Origin: Rothia mucilaginosa
Lineage (GTDB): Bacteria; Actinomycetota; Actinomycetes; Actinomycetales; Micrococcaceae
Direction of reading: 5' to 3'
Assembly: GCF_001061665.1 (NCBI RefSeq)
Contig: NZ_JVSP01000007.1
Location: 62,001 to 126,000 of the forward strand
DNA length: 64,000 nt
Below, one piece after another: positions 1 through 9,385 of the stretch. The first letter of the stretch is position 1; each line of letters begins with the position of its first letter. The notes beneath the pieces were generated by a model. The model was not told where the DNA came from and did no database searches. It was given only the letters and a program-made list of their open reading frames with translations. Position numbers and translations under genes: made by a program.

Positions 1-339
1 CCTGCCGCTCCTGCTGCTCCTGCCGCTGAGTCTGTTCCTGTTACTCCCTCGGCTGCTGGTTCTAAGCTTCCTAAGGCGACGTTTATTCCGGCTGAGCATG
101 CAAGCTTTGAGCCTGTGCAGGATTATCCGCATCGTGAGTTGATTGAGCAGTTGTCGCCGCGTGAGTTTGAGGTGCTGGGTTTGATTGCGCGCGGCTTGTC
201 GAATGCGGAGATTACGCGGGAGCTGGTGCTTTCGGAGGCGACGGTGAAGACGCATGTGTCGCATGTGTTGGCGAAGTTGGGTGCGCGTGATCGTGTGCAG
301 GCGGTCATTATGGCGTATGAGGCGGGTATCGCCCACTAG
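1..339 (+). CDS. LuxR-family response regulator, C-terminal part (5' end outside window)
   Basis: The frame is open from the first base and ends at the TAG at 337-339, so the start and any receiver domain lie upstream of the window. The first ~25 visible residues are a Pro/Ala-rich linker, followed by a complete LuxR/GerE helix-turn-helix: [20 protein letters not shown], then the recognition helix region with [16 protein letters not shown]. This is the DNA-binding output domain of NarL/FixJ-type two-component regulators. The long Pro/Ala linker is unusual, since most NarL-type linkers are short. A hairpin terminator follows directly at 365-411. A cognate kinase would be expected upstream, outside the window. 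The regulated genes cannot be inferred from what is visible. Confidence 0.85.
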   Translation, partial: PAAPAAPAAESVPVTPSAAGSKLPKATFIPAEHASFEPVQDYPHRELIEQLSPREFEVLGLIARGLSNAEITRELVLSEATVKTHVSHVLAKLGARDRVQAVIMAYEAGIAH

Positions 340-353
340 CGCTCCCTTATATA

Positions 354-409
354 AGGACACAGTGAAGCCCCGGCGGGCGCCTCCTGCTTGAGGCACCCTC
401 CGGGGCTCT
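354..409 (+). terminator. Terminator of the response regulator; left copy of a duplicated terminator
   Basis: A G+C-rich inverted repeat (AGCCCCGG ... CCGGGGCT, 365-406) is followed by TCTTT. The first 31 bases (354-384) are identical to 1178-1208 on the other side of the HEPN/MNT pair, and similarity continues to about 409/1233. Confidence 0.75.
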
Positions 410-413
410 TTAG

Positions 414-773
414 TTAAGTAGTTTCTTCTATCTCGTCGATGATTCGTTCAAAGTCGCTCATCAGCTCAGGCAACTTATTCCGGGCGACGTCCCATAGGAC
501 AGCAAAATCAACGCTCACATAGCTATGAGAAATGATGTTACGAATAGCAATGAGGTACTGCCATTCAGCCCGTTCATACCGTTCATAATCTTCTGGGTAT
601 TTTGAACGAATTCTATTGAGGGTTTCGCCAATAATCTGAAAGCGCATGCAGAGCGCGTCCTGGACTACCCCGTTTGAATCGTCTATCAGGTCTTCATATC
701 GCTCAGGCGTAAAAGCGTAGATACGCTGAGCTGACTCAAGAATCAGAGAGAAGTCATCAAGCGAGCTTTTCAT
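414..773 (-). CDS. HepT-like HEPN-domain toxin (putative RNase) of an MNT/HEPN module
   Basis: This 119-residue all-helical protein matches the HepT/DUF86 family. The diagnostic RX4HXY motif is at R78-H83-Y85 (RNIISHSY). In characterised HepT-MntA pairs the Arg and His are the RNase active site, and the antitoxin AMPylates the Tyr to silence the toxin. The ATG at 771-773 overlaps the TGA of the upstream nucleotidyltransferase gene by 4 bases, so the two are translationally coupled with the antitoxin first. By eye the gene is clearly poorer in G+C than its neighbours, which suggests horizontal acquisition. The toxin function is inferred from the family; the motif and the coupling are visible. 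Confidence 0.85.
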   Translation of the reverse strand: MKSSLDDFSLILESAQRIYAFTPERYEDLIDDSNGVVQDALCMRFQIIGETLNRIRSKYPEDYERYERAEWQYLIAIRNIISHSYVSVDFAVLWDVARNKLPELMSDFERIIDEIEETT

Positions 774-1087
774 AGCGGCAGATCCACCATGTCCGGTTCT
801 GCTTCCGCATAGATGCGGGGGCGCAGCCGGGTGACCATATCAACGCTGCGGCCGGTCAGCTGTTCAATGCGGTGCTGAGCATCCACCATCTGCATGAACT
901 CGTCAAAAGGGGCTACGCCCGGCATCTGCACCAGAAAATCTAGGTCGCTGGTTTCGGTCAGCTCACCGCGGGCGGCACTGCCAAAGAGTCGGGCACGGCG
1001 CACACCAGCGTCACGGAGAATCTGAAGGACCTCCGCTTCATGGGGTAGCGTGTACCCGCGACGCAGATTGGGGTGGCTAGTGCTCAT
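770..1087 (-). CDS. MntA-like nucleotidyltransferase antitoxin
   Basis: This 105-residue minimal nucleotidyltransferase carries the polymerase-beta signature GSX10DXD at G36-S37 and D48-L49-D50, with the likely third carboxylate at D83 (SVDMV). MNT proteins of this size paired with HEPN partners act as antitoxins that transfer AMP to the toxin tyrosine. The partner overlaps by ATGA at 770-773. The start is the ATG ending at 1087. Upstream is only about 90 bp before the right-hand terminator copy, so the operon promoter should lie between 1088 and 1177. All catalytic positions appear intact, so the antitoxin is predicted to be active. Confidence 0.85.
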   Translation of the reverse strand: MSTSHPNLRRGYTLPHEAEVLQILRDAGVRRARLFGSAARGELTETSDLDFLVQMPGVAPFDEFMQMVDAQHRIEQLTGRSVDMVTRLRPRIYAEAEPDMVDLPL

Positions 1088-1177
1088 ACACCCATCATAC
1101 GCGCAAAGCCATGCTACAGGTCAGCTCCAAGAATCTGAGAGCACAAGCACAGCAGAATAAAGAGCACGGCAAACTAG

Positions 1178-1233
1178 AGGACACAGTGAAGCCCCGGCGG
1201 GCGCCTCCATGATTGGGGCACCCACCGGGGCGT
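1178..1233 (-). terminator. Right copy of the duplicated terminator; terminates the ABC permease operon
   Basis: The hairpin (GCCCCGG ... CCGGGGC, 1191-1231) lies just past the stop of the permease gene read on the minus strand. It is the second copy of the element at 354-409, with 31 identical leading bases. A perfect-core stem like this can work in both directions. Confidence 0.65.
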
Positions 1234-1285
1234 TACTTTCTCACGCCGAGTATCCGGGCTTGCCGGGTACTGTGACTATGCCGGG

Positions 1286-4039
1286 TTAGCCGCGCATACC
1301 CTCAACCGGAGACATGCGAGCCGAACGAGCCGCCGGCAGAGCCGAAGCGAGCATCGCGGCGAGCACACCCACAACGAGGATGACCACGTACCAGACGTAC
1401 GGCAGGTCAAGCACGAGCGGGGCGGAAGCGCTCATGGAAGACATAATAATCTGTGCCGAGAGGCTACCAATCACCGCACCGGAAACCATACCGAGCACCA
1501 CTGCGGCGAGCGTAATCAGAATCGCCTCAATGGAAATCATGCGGCGCAGCTGCTTGCGGGACAGGCCCAGCGAGCGGAGCATCGCGTTCTCACGGCGGCG
1601 TTCGTTGACCGACAGGGTCATCGTGTTCGCCACACCAATGATGGAGATAACCACTGCGAGCATGAGCATCACCAGGGTGAAGGTCAGCATAACGGTCAGC
1701 AGCTGGTCGTAGGTCTGACGTTCCTGCAGACCACCGGTGAAGGAGCTGTCCGGGCTGGCTCGGTTCAGGTCAGCCTGCAGGGTCGCGTTCTCGCTACTGG
1801 TCAGCGGGGATGCCGCGCGCACCAGAACGACGGTGTCGTTACCGGTTGCCTGGCTGGTAACGGTCAGATGTGCCGCCTTCGTCTGAGCTTCCTTGTCACC
1901 GCTCGCGATTGCTTCTTCCATGCGCTTCTGAGCTTCCTCAGCGGCGGGGTTGGCAACCTTCTGCGGGTTCTTGGCGTCCTGCAGCTTGGCGGCGGTGGCA
2001 GGGTTGACAATCAGCAGATTCTGCTTGGTTGCGGACTTGACGGGCTTGAGTTTCACTTCGCCGAGCGGGCCGTGTGCCTTCAGACGGCTGGACTCATTCA
2101 AGCCTGCGGACTTCCAGAGGCCCTGCGGCACGAGCACGGTGTCATCGGCAAGGTTCGAGTTTTCGCCCGGCAGGATTGCCTTCAAATCGGAGGAGCTCAG
2201 CGCCACCAGGTCGGAATTCTGGTTGGCGGTCTGTCCCTCGTACTCGACGGTGTAGTCAACCACACCGGCTGCGTAACCGACGGCGGATGCCTGAACGTTC
2301 TTAATACCCTTGACCTTGGAGGCGATTTCCTCCGCCTTGGTCACGGTGGAGGCAGCCTCGGACTGGTCATACGAGCTGTACTTTGCCTGCGCAGAAATCG
2401 GGTACTGCTGATCCAGGGCCTTGGTCAGCGAGGCGCTCAGCACCGAGTAACCGGTCAGCACAGTCGACACGACCAGGGTACCCACCAGCACGGCACGACC
2501 GGTGGAGACGGTGCGCTTGGGCGAACGCAGCGCGTTGGCGAGCGCCAGCTTGCCGGTCTGGGTGCGGGTGACCGTGCCGAGGGCACGTACCAGCGGCGGC
2601 AGCACCAGCGGGGTGATGAGGAAGACTGCAATACCGAGTAGCAGTGCGGCCCCCATCATGAGGAGAATGGCCTTATTGCCGGCACCCTCACCGGAACCCT
2701 GGTTCTGAGCCAGCATAACCAAGCCGATACCTGCGGCACCGAAGACCAGACCCAGGATCGGGCCGACCTTGCCGGGCTTGCGCACCTCAAGGTTGGTGTG
2801 CTCGCTCATCGCGCTAATGGGCGAGATGCGCAGAGCGCTTCGTGCCGGGGAGAGCGACGCCAGAACCGTCACGATGGTGCAGATCAGGGTACTGATAATC
2901 ACCGGGGTGATTGAGTACGAAATCATGATGGTGGTGAGGTTTGCACCAACCAGCGCGCCAACCGGGTAGGTCAACAGCGCACCGATGAGGGAGAACACCA
3001 CGCCCACGGTAATGGATTCGATGAGTAGCATCCGTACGAGGGAGCCGCCGCGGGCGCCGAGGGTGCGCAGCAGAGCCAGCTCACGGATGCGCTGGCCGAC
3101 CAGCACCGCGAAGGTGTTGGAGATGACGAAGGAGGAAACCAGTAGTGCCAGCGCTGCGAAGGCGCCCAGAACCACGCTAATGGAGGTGAAGACCGTGGAG
3201 ATAGTCTTCTGGTAGTCCTCCAGCAGCTTCTGACCGGTCATGACGCGCGGGTCGTTCTTGGTGTCACCGCTGCTGAGGGTATCCTGCAGGCTCTTGAGCT
3301 TGGCGTCGGTTACGCCGTCCTTGAACTTGAGGTAGATGAGGTTCGCGCCAGCCATGTTCCGGTAGCCTGCCGCGGAGCTCTTGTTTTCTGTCTCGGCTGC
3401 TTTCAGGGTGGCTTCGCCGAGGCTGGTGCCGCCAATGAAGACAGCCTGATTGGTGGTGGAGCCTTCAAAACCGGGGTCGAACAGGCCGACGACGGTGTAT
3501 TCGGCGGTCTTATCAGTACCGGGGGCGCTGACGGATTCCACAACGTCGGTACTGGTGACCTTGCCGTTCAGCGAGAGGTTGTGCTTCTTCGCGAAGTAGG
3601 TAGAGACCATGATTTCGTGGTCGCTACTGGGGATTTTGCCCTGCACTTTGTACGGGAAGAGACTCGAGTCGGCGGGCAGCTGGTCGTACTGCACCTGGGT
3701 TGCCTGGTCGCCGGTGCCGAGCTTACCCGTGACAGCGTACTGTACCCAGTAGCCGGAGAGCAGGTCGCTCTTTTCTACTTTCTGAATCTGGTCACGAGTC
3801 AGGTAGATAGAGGTGCTGTCTCTACCGTCGGAGGTTGTAGCGGCGGAGGCGACAACCGCCTCGGCGCGGGAGAGCACGTCACCGACGGAGGAGTTGACGG
3901 TCGCCTGCAGCGAGTTGGTGAGCATCATAATGGCCGCGATGAAGAAGGATGAAATCGCGATGCCTATACCCGTGAGGACGTATTTTCCTTTGGAGGCGCG
4001 CAGGTTGGAGCGCGCCACCGTGTTCAGTGTGGTTGCCAC
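1286..4039 (-). CDS. ABC transporter permease, FtsX/MacB-LolC type, two FtsX domains
   Basis: This 917-residue membrane protein begins with a signal-anchor helix (about residues 22-42), followed by a ~230-residue extracytoplasmic domain. A first FtsX permease bundle (about 283-400), two more helices (about 425-485), a second anchor (about 515-535), a second external domain and a C-terminal FtsX bundle follow. It ends in RMSPVEGMRG, a typical FtsX-family tail. This two-module layout is common in actinobacterial exporters of lipoproteins, lipids or peptides and differs from single-module cell-division FtsX. The start is a GTG (4037-4039) 3 bp after the stop of the ATPase gene, so the two form an operon. 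The substrate cannot be read from the sequence. Confidence 0.88.
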   Translation of the reverse strand: MATTLNTVARSNLRASKGKYVLTGIGIAISSFFIAAIMMLTNSLQATVNSSVGDVLSRAEAVVASAATTSDGRDSTSIYLTRDQIQKVEKSDLLSGYWVQYAVTGKLGTGDQATQVQYDQLPADSSLFPYKVQGKIPSSDHEIMVSTYFAKKHNLSLNGKVTSTDVVESVSAPGTDKTAEYTVVGLFDPGFEGSTTNQAVFIGGTSLGEATLKAAETENKSSAAGYRNMAGANLIYLKFKDGVTDAKLKSLQDTLSSGDTKNDPRVMTGQKLLEDYQKTISTVFTSISVVLGAFAALALLVSSFVISNTFAVLVGQRIRELALLRTLGARGGSLVRMLLIESITVGVVFSLIGALLTYPVGALVGANLTTIMISYSITPVIISTLICTIVTVLASLSPARSALRISPISAMSEHTNLEVRKPGKVGPILGLVFGAAGIGLVMLAQNQGSGEGAGNKAILLMMGAALLLGIAVFLITPLVLPPLVRALGTVTRTQTGKLALANALRSPKRTVSTGRAVLVGTLVVSTVLTGYSVLSASLTKALDQQYPISAQAKYSSYDQSEAASTVTKAEEIASKVKGIKNVQASAVGYAAGVVDYTVEYEGQTANQNSDLVALSSSDLKAILPGENSNLADDTVLVPQGLWKSAGLNESSRLKAHGPLGEVKLKPVKSATKQNLLIVNPATAAKLQDAKNPQKVANPAAEEAQKRMEEAIASGDKEAQTKAAHLTVTSQATGNDTVVLVRAASPLTSSENATLQADLNRASPDSSFTGGLQERQTYDQLLTVMLTFTLVMLMLAVVISIIGVANTMTLSVNERRRENAMLRSLGLSRKQLRRMISIEAILITLAAVVLGMVSGAVIGSLSAQIIMSSMSASAPLVLDLPYVWYVVILVVGVLAAMLASALPAARSARMSPVEGMRG

Positions 4040-4042
4040 GGC

Positions 4043-4810
4043 TTATCGACCTTCCAGCTGTGCCATTGCGCCGAGGACGGCGTCGTAGGTGGGTTCGATC
4101 ATTTCGCCGGCGACCATGCCGTCCTTGATGAAGACCACGCGGTCTGCGTAGGAGGCGGCGTTTGCGTCGTGGGTGACCATGAGGATGGTCTGTGCGTGGT
4201 CGGTTGCGGCGGCACGCAGCAGGCGCAGCACCTCGGCGCCGGAGTTGGAGTCGAGGTTACCGGTCGGTTCGTCGGCGAAGACCACTTCGGGGCGTGCAAG
4301 CAGGGCGCGCACGATGGCGACGCGCTGCTGCTGACCGCCGGAGAGCTGTTCGGGGCGGTGGTCGAGGCGGGTTTCCAGGCCGAGGGTCTTGACCAGGTAG
4401 TCGCGCCACTGCTGGTCCGGCTTCTTACCGGCGAGACCCAGAGGCAGGTCAATGTTCTGGCCCGCGGTGAGGGTGGGCACCAGATTGAACGCCTGGAAAA
4501 TGAAGCCGATGTGCTCGCGGCGGAATTCGGTGAGGGCGTTGTCCTTCAGACCGAAGAGCTCGGTACCGCCAATACGAATCGAGGTTGCCGGGTTCGGGTC
4601 GGGGGTGTCCAGGGTTGCGATGGTCTGCATCAGCGTGGACTTACCCGAGCCGGAGGGACCCATAATGGCGGTGAACTTGCCCTGTTCAAAGTCGACGGAG
4701 ACGTTGTTGAGAGCGTGGACGGTGGCTTCACCCATGCCGTAGGTTTTGGAGAGGTTTCGTGCGGAGACGGCGGGCTGTGCCGTCTGTGCGTGAGGAGTTG
4801 TCGTAGTCAT
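4043..4810 (-). CDS. ABC transporter ATP-binding protein, LolD/MacB type
   Basis: This 255-residue ATPase has Walker A GPSGSGKST (about residue 52), the Q-loop region FIFQAFNLVPTLT, the signature LSGGQQQR, Walker B VVFADEP with a D-loop, and the switch histidine in MVTHD. The QAFNLVPTLTAGQN segment is typical of the MacB/LolD/FtsE branch that pairs with FtsX-type permeases. It is the first gene of a two-gene operon with the permease 3 bp downstream. No regulator gene is adjacent; the 243 bp upstream (4811-5053) should hold the promoter, but I cannot define it. Confidence 0.92.
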   Translation of the reverse strand: MTTTTPHAQTAQPAVSARNLSKTYGMGEATVHALNNVSVDFEQGKFTAIMGPSGSGKSTLMQTIATLDTPDPNPATSIRIGGTELFGLKDNALTEFRREHIGFIFQAFNLVPTLTAGQNIDLPLGLAGKKPDQQWRDYLVKTLGLETRLDHRPEQLSGGQQQRVAIVRALLARPEVVFADEPTGNLDSNSGAEVLRLLRAAATDHAQTILMVTHDANAASYADRVVFIKDGMVAGEMIEPTYDAVLGAMAQLEGR

Positions 4811-5053
4811 GGTTCAATTATTTCACGCAATGTGGCGCTGACTACTGGGTTTTTCTCATCCTCGAGGCTGATTTTGGCGGGTGTTCACCGGGCCTTGACC
4901 TGCGGGCGCAGGGTTTCCCGGTGCCTCCGCGGTATGAGCTGAACGCGAGGCTGCCGGAACGGGGTACCGACCTCATCCTTAAGTATGAGCGGCGACCAAA
5001 CCAGCGTTCCGTCTCTACCCTGCGCCCGTACCTCTCCATACGCGCGTACACGA
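4811..5053. other. Gap between the ABC operon and the metG terminator
   Basis: No convincing gene is visible. Open frames here lack ribosome-binding sites and family motifs. The stretch must carry the promoter of the minus-strand ABC operon, but no confident -35/-10 pair is apparent. Confidence 0.5.
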
Positions 5054-5099
5054 AAAGCCCCCGGCTCTTCCCCACTGGGGTAAGGATGCCGAGGGCTTT
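5054..5099 (-). terminator. Terminator downstream of metG
   Basis: The inverted repeat AAAGCCCTCGGC / GCCGGGGGCTTT, read on the minus strand, is followed by TTCG. It lies about 60 bp past the metG stop. Confidence 0.75.
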
Positions 5100-5157
5100 C
5101 TCACGCTATCCGTTACGGCGCTATCTCACGCGCCAGCCGCTATTACTCAAGCAACCG

Positions 5158-6702
5158 TTACGCCTTGGGTGCCTCGTAGCGCGGGAACACCGGTGCGGGT
5201 GCGGGCAGCTCGGTGCCGGGCACGAGCGCGGTGCCGAGGGCCGCGAACTGGCGAGACTCGCCCTCGGGCACGCCGAGCAGGGTCAGCAGCTTGGCGGTCG
5301 AGTCGGGCATGACGGGCTGCAGCAGCAGGGCGACCTGGCGCACGACCTCGAGGGTCACGTACAGCACGGTGTTCATCCGCTCAAGCTCGCCGTTCTTGCG
5401 CAGGGTCCAGGGTTCCTGCTCAGCGAAGTAGGCGTTGGTGTCTGCGAGCACGGTCCAGATGCGCTCGAGGGCGCGGTGGAATGCCTGCTCGTCGAAGTCG
5501 GCGCGAACCGGCTCGTAGAGGGCAGCCGCCTCGTCGAGGATCTTGCGGTCGGCCTCGGTGAATTCGCCGTGCTCAGGCACAGCGCCGCCGCAGTTCTTGG
5601 CGACCATGGACAGCGAACGCTGGGCGAGGTTGCCGAGGTTGTTGGCCAGGTCGGAGTTAATGCGGTTGATGATGGACTCTTCGGAGTAGGAGCCGTCCTG
5701 ACCGAAGGAAACCTCGCGCATGAGGAAGAAGCGTACGGCGTCCAGGCCGAACGCGTTGACAAGGTTTGCGGGGTCGACAACGTTACCGACGGACTTGGAC
5801 ATCTTCTCGCCGTTAACGAGCAGGAAGCCGTGGCCGAAGACGCGCTTGGGCAGTTCGATTCCGGCGGACCACAGGAATGCGGGCCAGTAGATGGAGTGGA
5901 ATCGGGTGATGTCCTTACCGATGAGGTGCAGGTCGGCGGGCCAGTACTTGGTGAACAGCTCGTTCTCGGTGTCGGGGTAGCCGAGGCCGGTCAGGTAGTT
6001 GGTGAGAGCGTCGACCCACACGTACATGACGTGCTTGTCGTTGCCGGGTACGGGTACGCCCCAGTCGAAGGTGGTGCGGGAGATGGACAGGTCGTTGAGG
6101 CCGCCCTTGACGAAGGAGATCAGCTCGTTGCGGCGGGATTCGGGGTAGACGTAGCCTTCGTTGGCGTAGAGTTCGAGGAGCTTGTCGCCGTACTTGGAGA
6201 GGCGGAAGAAGTAGGATTCTTCTTCGGTCCACTCGACCTCGGTGCCGGTTGCGATGGCGTAGCGCTGGCCGTCGCGGACCTCGGTTTCGTCTTCTGCGTA
6301 GTAGGCTTCGTCGCGGACGGAGTACCAGCCGGCGTACTTGCCGAGGTAGATGTCACCGTTCTCTTCCATGCGCTTCCAGATGGCCTGGGATGCGACGTAG
6401 TGGTCGGGGTCGGTGGTGCGGATGAAGCGGTCGTAGCTGATGTTCAGGGCGTCGTTCATGGCCTTGAAGCGTGCGGAGTTCTCGTCGGCGAGTTCCTTGG
6501 CGGTTTTGCCGAGCTTCTCTGCGGTGGTCTGCATCTTCTGGCCGTGCTCGTCGGTGCCGGTCATGAAGCGTACGTCGAAGCCGTCGAGGCGCTTGAAGCG
6601 GGCCAGCACGTCGGCGGCGATGGTTTCGTAGGCGTGGCCGATGTGCGGGTTGCCATTGGGGTAGGAGATGGCGGTGGTGATGTAGAACGGAGTTGCAGTC
6701 AT
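5158..6702 (-). CDS. metG: Methionine--tRNA ligase
   Basis: This enzyme charges tRNA-Met with methionine in the cytoplasm and is essential for initiation and elongation. The 514 residues include the class I signatures: the HIGH region [15 protein letters not shown] at about residues 13-27 and the KMSKS loop in [10 protein letters not shown]. The connective-peptide region ([11 protein letters not shown]) has no cysteine pairs, so this is the zinc-less form. The protein stops after the anticodon-binding helical domain and has no C-terminal EMAP/tRNA-binding extension. The ATG at 6700-6702 aligns with the normal family N terminus ([14 protein letters not shown]). It is monocistronic with its own terminator at 5054-5099. 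Confidence 0.97.
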   Translation of the reverse strand: MTATPFYITTAISYPNGNPHIGHAYETIAADVLARFKRLDGFDVRFMTGTDEHGQKMQTTAEKLGKTAKELADENSARFKAMNDALNISYDRFIRTTDPDHYVASQAIWKRMEENGDIYLGKYAGWYSVRDEAYYAEDETEVRDGQRYAIATGTEVEWTEEESYFFRLSKYGDKLLELYANEGYVYPESRRNELISFVKGGLNDLSISRTTFDWGVPVPGNDKHVMYVWVDALTNYLTGLGYPDTENELFTKYWPADLHLIGKDITRFHSIYWPAFLWSAGIELPKRVFGHGFLLVNGEKMSKSVGNVVDPANLVNAFGLDAVRFFLMREVSFGQDGSYSEESIINRINSDLANNLGNLAQRSLSMVAKNCGGAVPEHGEFTEADRKILDEAAALYEPVRADFDEQAFHRALERIWTVLADTNAYFAEQEPWTLRKNGELERMNTVLYVTLEVVRQVALLLQPVMPDSTAKLLTLLGVPEGESRQFAALGTALVPGTELPAPAPVFPRYEAPKA

Positions 6703-6785
6703 AACTTTCAGTTTACCGCAGTCTTAGGCTAGGCTCTCACCGGGGTTACACTCTGATACGCGGCGGCTCATTGCGTGTGGGTGGA

Positions 6786-7275
6786 GGCTAGCACGCAACA
6801 GGCTAAACCGCGACAGCCCTCCCCCGCCCCAGTTCGCTAGGCACGGGGCGCACACAAAACCACCGCGAATCTACCGCAACCCCGGCGGGATTAGCTCGAG
6901 GTTCGGAACCCTCCTCGCTCCTACAGGGGCACCCGCCCTCGCTCCGCTTCGGGCACCCTGATGTCGCTACGGAGGCCACCGAAACCTCCACGCACCCGCC
7001 GGGAACCTTTGGGGTGCAGCTACGTTTTCCGGAAGCGCCCTCAGGGTGTCACACGGACGCTCTCCGCAGCGAAGCAAGGAGGAGCGGAGCGTCCGGGTGA
7101 CGGGTGCCCCTGCGTAGGCGCGGAGGAAACATGTAGCGCACCCCGTAATCTTGGGAGACGCGAGGTACCCACCCGCCCCACCCCTGTAGGAACGAGGGCG
7201 AATACCGTCTTCCAAGCATCGAACCCCAGAGCAAGGGGAAATATCTATACCCCAAGCTTCTCCAGTCTTTTTCGC
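6786..7275. repeat. Intergenic mosaic of dispersed and inverted repeats, copy A
   Basis: There is no gene between metG and tRNA-Lys. Block 6792-6889 matches 12281-12376 over about 97 bp with few changes. Block 7181-7217 is identical over 37 bp to 12509-12545. Block 6912-6969 matches 12471-12530 in inverted orientation at roughly 85%. A strong internal hairpin (GGACGCTC ... GAGCGTCC) lies at 7055-7094. The blocks occur in different order and orientation in the two places, so this is a repeat family and not one simple duplication. No transposase is present. Confidence 0.75.
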
Positions 7276-7283
7276 GGGAACGC

Positions 7284-7317
7284 AAAAATCCCGCCGATTC
7301 CGAAGAATCAGCGGGAT
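7284..7317 (-). terminator. tRNA-Lys terminator, copy A
   Basis: Read on the minus strand this is a 13-bp stem (ATCCCGCTGATTC / GAATCGGCGGGAT) closed by a TTCG tetraloop and followed by TTTT, about 13 bp past the tRNA 3' end. Confidence 0.85.
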
Positions 7318-7329
7318 CTTTCTTTGAAG

Positions 7330-7402
7330 TGCGCCCCCTGGGACTCGAACCCAGAACCCATTGATTAAGAGTCAATTGCTCTGCCAATTGAGCTAGAGGC
7401 GC
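7330..7402 (-). tRNA. tRNA-Lys(CTT), copy A
   Basis: A 73-nt cloverleaf reads on the minus strand. Acceptor GCGCCTC pairs with GGGGCGC. The D arm is GCTC-AATTGGCAGA-GC, and the anticodon stem ATTGA/TCAAT carries loop CTCTTAA, giving anticodon CTT. The T arm is CTGGG-TTCGAGT-CCCAG, the discriminator is A, and CCA is not encoded. The sequence is identical to the copy at 12658-12730. Confidence 0.95.
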
Positions 7403-7441
7403 TTATTCTGTTTTTGCAGGTTTCCCTTGCAACAAGAAAAT

Positions 7442-7470
7442 ACTATACGCGCTTTCCGTCCCACCCGCAA
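7442..7470 (-). promoter_or_regulatory. Promoter of tRNA-Lys copy A
   Basis: On the minus strand a TTGCGG -35 box (7465-7470) is separated by 17 bp from a TATAGT -10 box (7442-7447), about 40 bp upstream of the mature tRNA. The second tRNA-Lys copy has the same geometry. Confidence 0.75.
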
Positions 7471-7534
7471 CCCAATGAAGTATGAACTACATCACATATA
7501 ATGCTGGGGGGTCATGGGGCTCTCGTTAGACAGA

Positions 7535-7587
7535 AATCCGGCGCCCCGCCCCTCCCCCACACGGGAGGAGAGGCGCGACGCCGGATT
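7535..7587 (-). terminator. Terminator of ilvC
   Basis: A long G+C-rich stem (AATCCGGCG ... CGCCGGATT) followed by TCTG on the minus strand lies about 30 bp past the ilvC stop. Confidence 0.75.
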
Positions 7588-7614
7588 CTCAGAAAGCTAT
7601 AGCTTGGCTACCGC

Positions 7615-8694
<1,080 letters not shown>

Positions 8695-8766
8695 TCACTA
8701 TTTTACTTGAAAGCTGTTTAGTTTCGGGTTCTCGAGAGTACTTCTCAGCATCTGAAGCATCCGGAA

Positions 8767-8858
8767 GGTTCGCGAACCCTATAGAGCCGGGTACCGCATC
8801 GCCGCCGGTTTCCCGGCTGAAGCGATGCGATACCCGATCTGTTCCCCGCGTGTGCGGG
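8767..8858 (-). other. Structured ilvN-ilvC intercistronic region
   Basis: Three inverted repeats lie in the 241-bp gap: GGTTCGCGAACC (8767-8778, a perfect palindrome), a 14-bp stem with one mismatch pairing about 8789-8802 with 8822-8835, and CCCCGC/GCGGGG (8843-8858). None has a T-run, so they look like RNA processing or stability structures and not simple terminators. Confidence 0.5.
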
Positions 8859-8884
8859 GTTGTTCTACACTCGCGGTGCGGGTG

Positions 8885-9385
8885 TTAGATGCGCTCGCTC
8901 ATGGCGCGGGGGCCACGGGAGAGGGCAATGGTACCGGCGCGAACAATCTCGCGAATACCGTAGGGCTCCAGGACATCCAGCAGAGCGTGAATCTTCTCTG
9001 CCGAACCGGTGGCCTCGATGACCACGGACTCGGGAGAGACGTCGATGACGGAGGCACGGAACAGGTCAGCTGCCTGAACAATCTGCAGACGTGCAACGGC
9101 GTCAGCCTTCACCTTGATGAGGATGTGGCCGCGCTGGGTCGAGGAGTCGGCGGGCAGCTCGACGACCTTGAGCACGTGCACGAGCTTGTTCAGCTGCTTG
9201 GTAATCTGCTCGATGGTGTGGGCGTCACCCTCGGTCACGACGGTGATGCGGGAGACACCGGGGTTCTCGGTCGGGCCGACGGCCAGCGAGAGGATGTTGA
9301 ACAGTCGACGGGAGAAGAGGCCGGAGACGCGGGTCAGAACGCCGGGCTTATCCTCTACCAGAACGGACATGGTGTGCTGAGACAT
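8885..9385 (-). CDS. ilvN: Acetolactate synthase, regulatory small subunit
   Basis: This is the regulatory subunit that activates IlvB and confers valine feedback inhibition. The 166-residue protein starts with an ACT domain (HTMSVLVEDKPGVLTRVSGL) followed by the second ACT-like domain typical of IlvN/IlvH. Its ATG shares one base with the ilvB stop codon (TAATG at 9383-9387), so it is translationally coupled to the catalytic subunit. ilvC follows. Confidence 0.96.
   Translation of the reverse strand: MSQHTMSVLVEDKPGVLTRVSGLFSRRLFNILSLAVGPTENPGVSRITVVTEGDAHTIEQITKQLNKLVHVLKVVELPADSSTQRGHILIKVKADAVARLQIVQAADLFRASVIDVSPESVVIEATGSAEKIHALLDVLEPYGIREIVRAGTIALSRGPRAMSERI

Noticed and set aside
4921-6732. 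603-residue open frame antisense to metG
   Set aside because: It runs through the metG terminator and antisense to a clear synthetase gene; no motif.
7049-7387. Open frames overlapping the tRNA-Lys units
   Set aside because: They are translations of tRNA and repeat sequence; the same peptide occurs at both copies because the DNA is duplicated.
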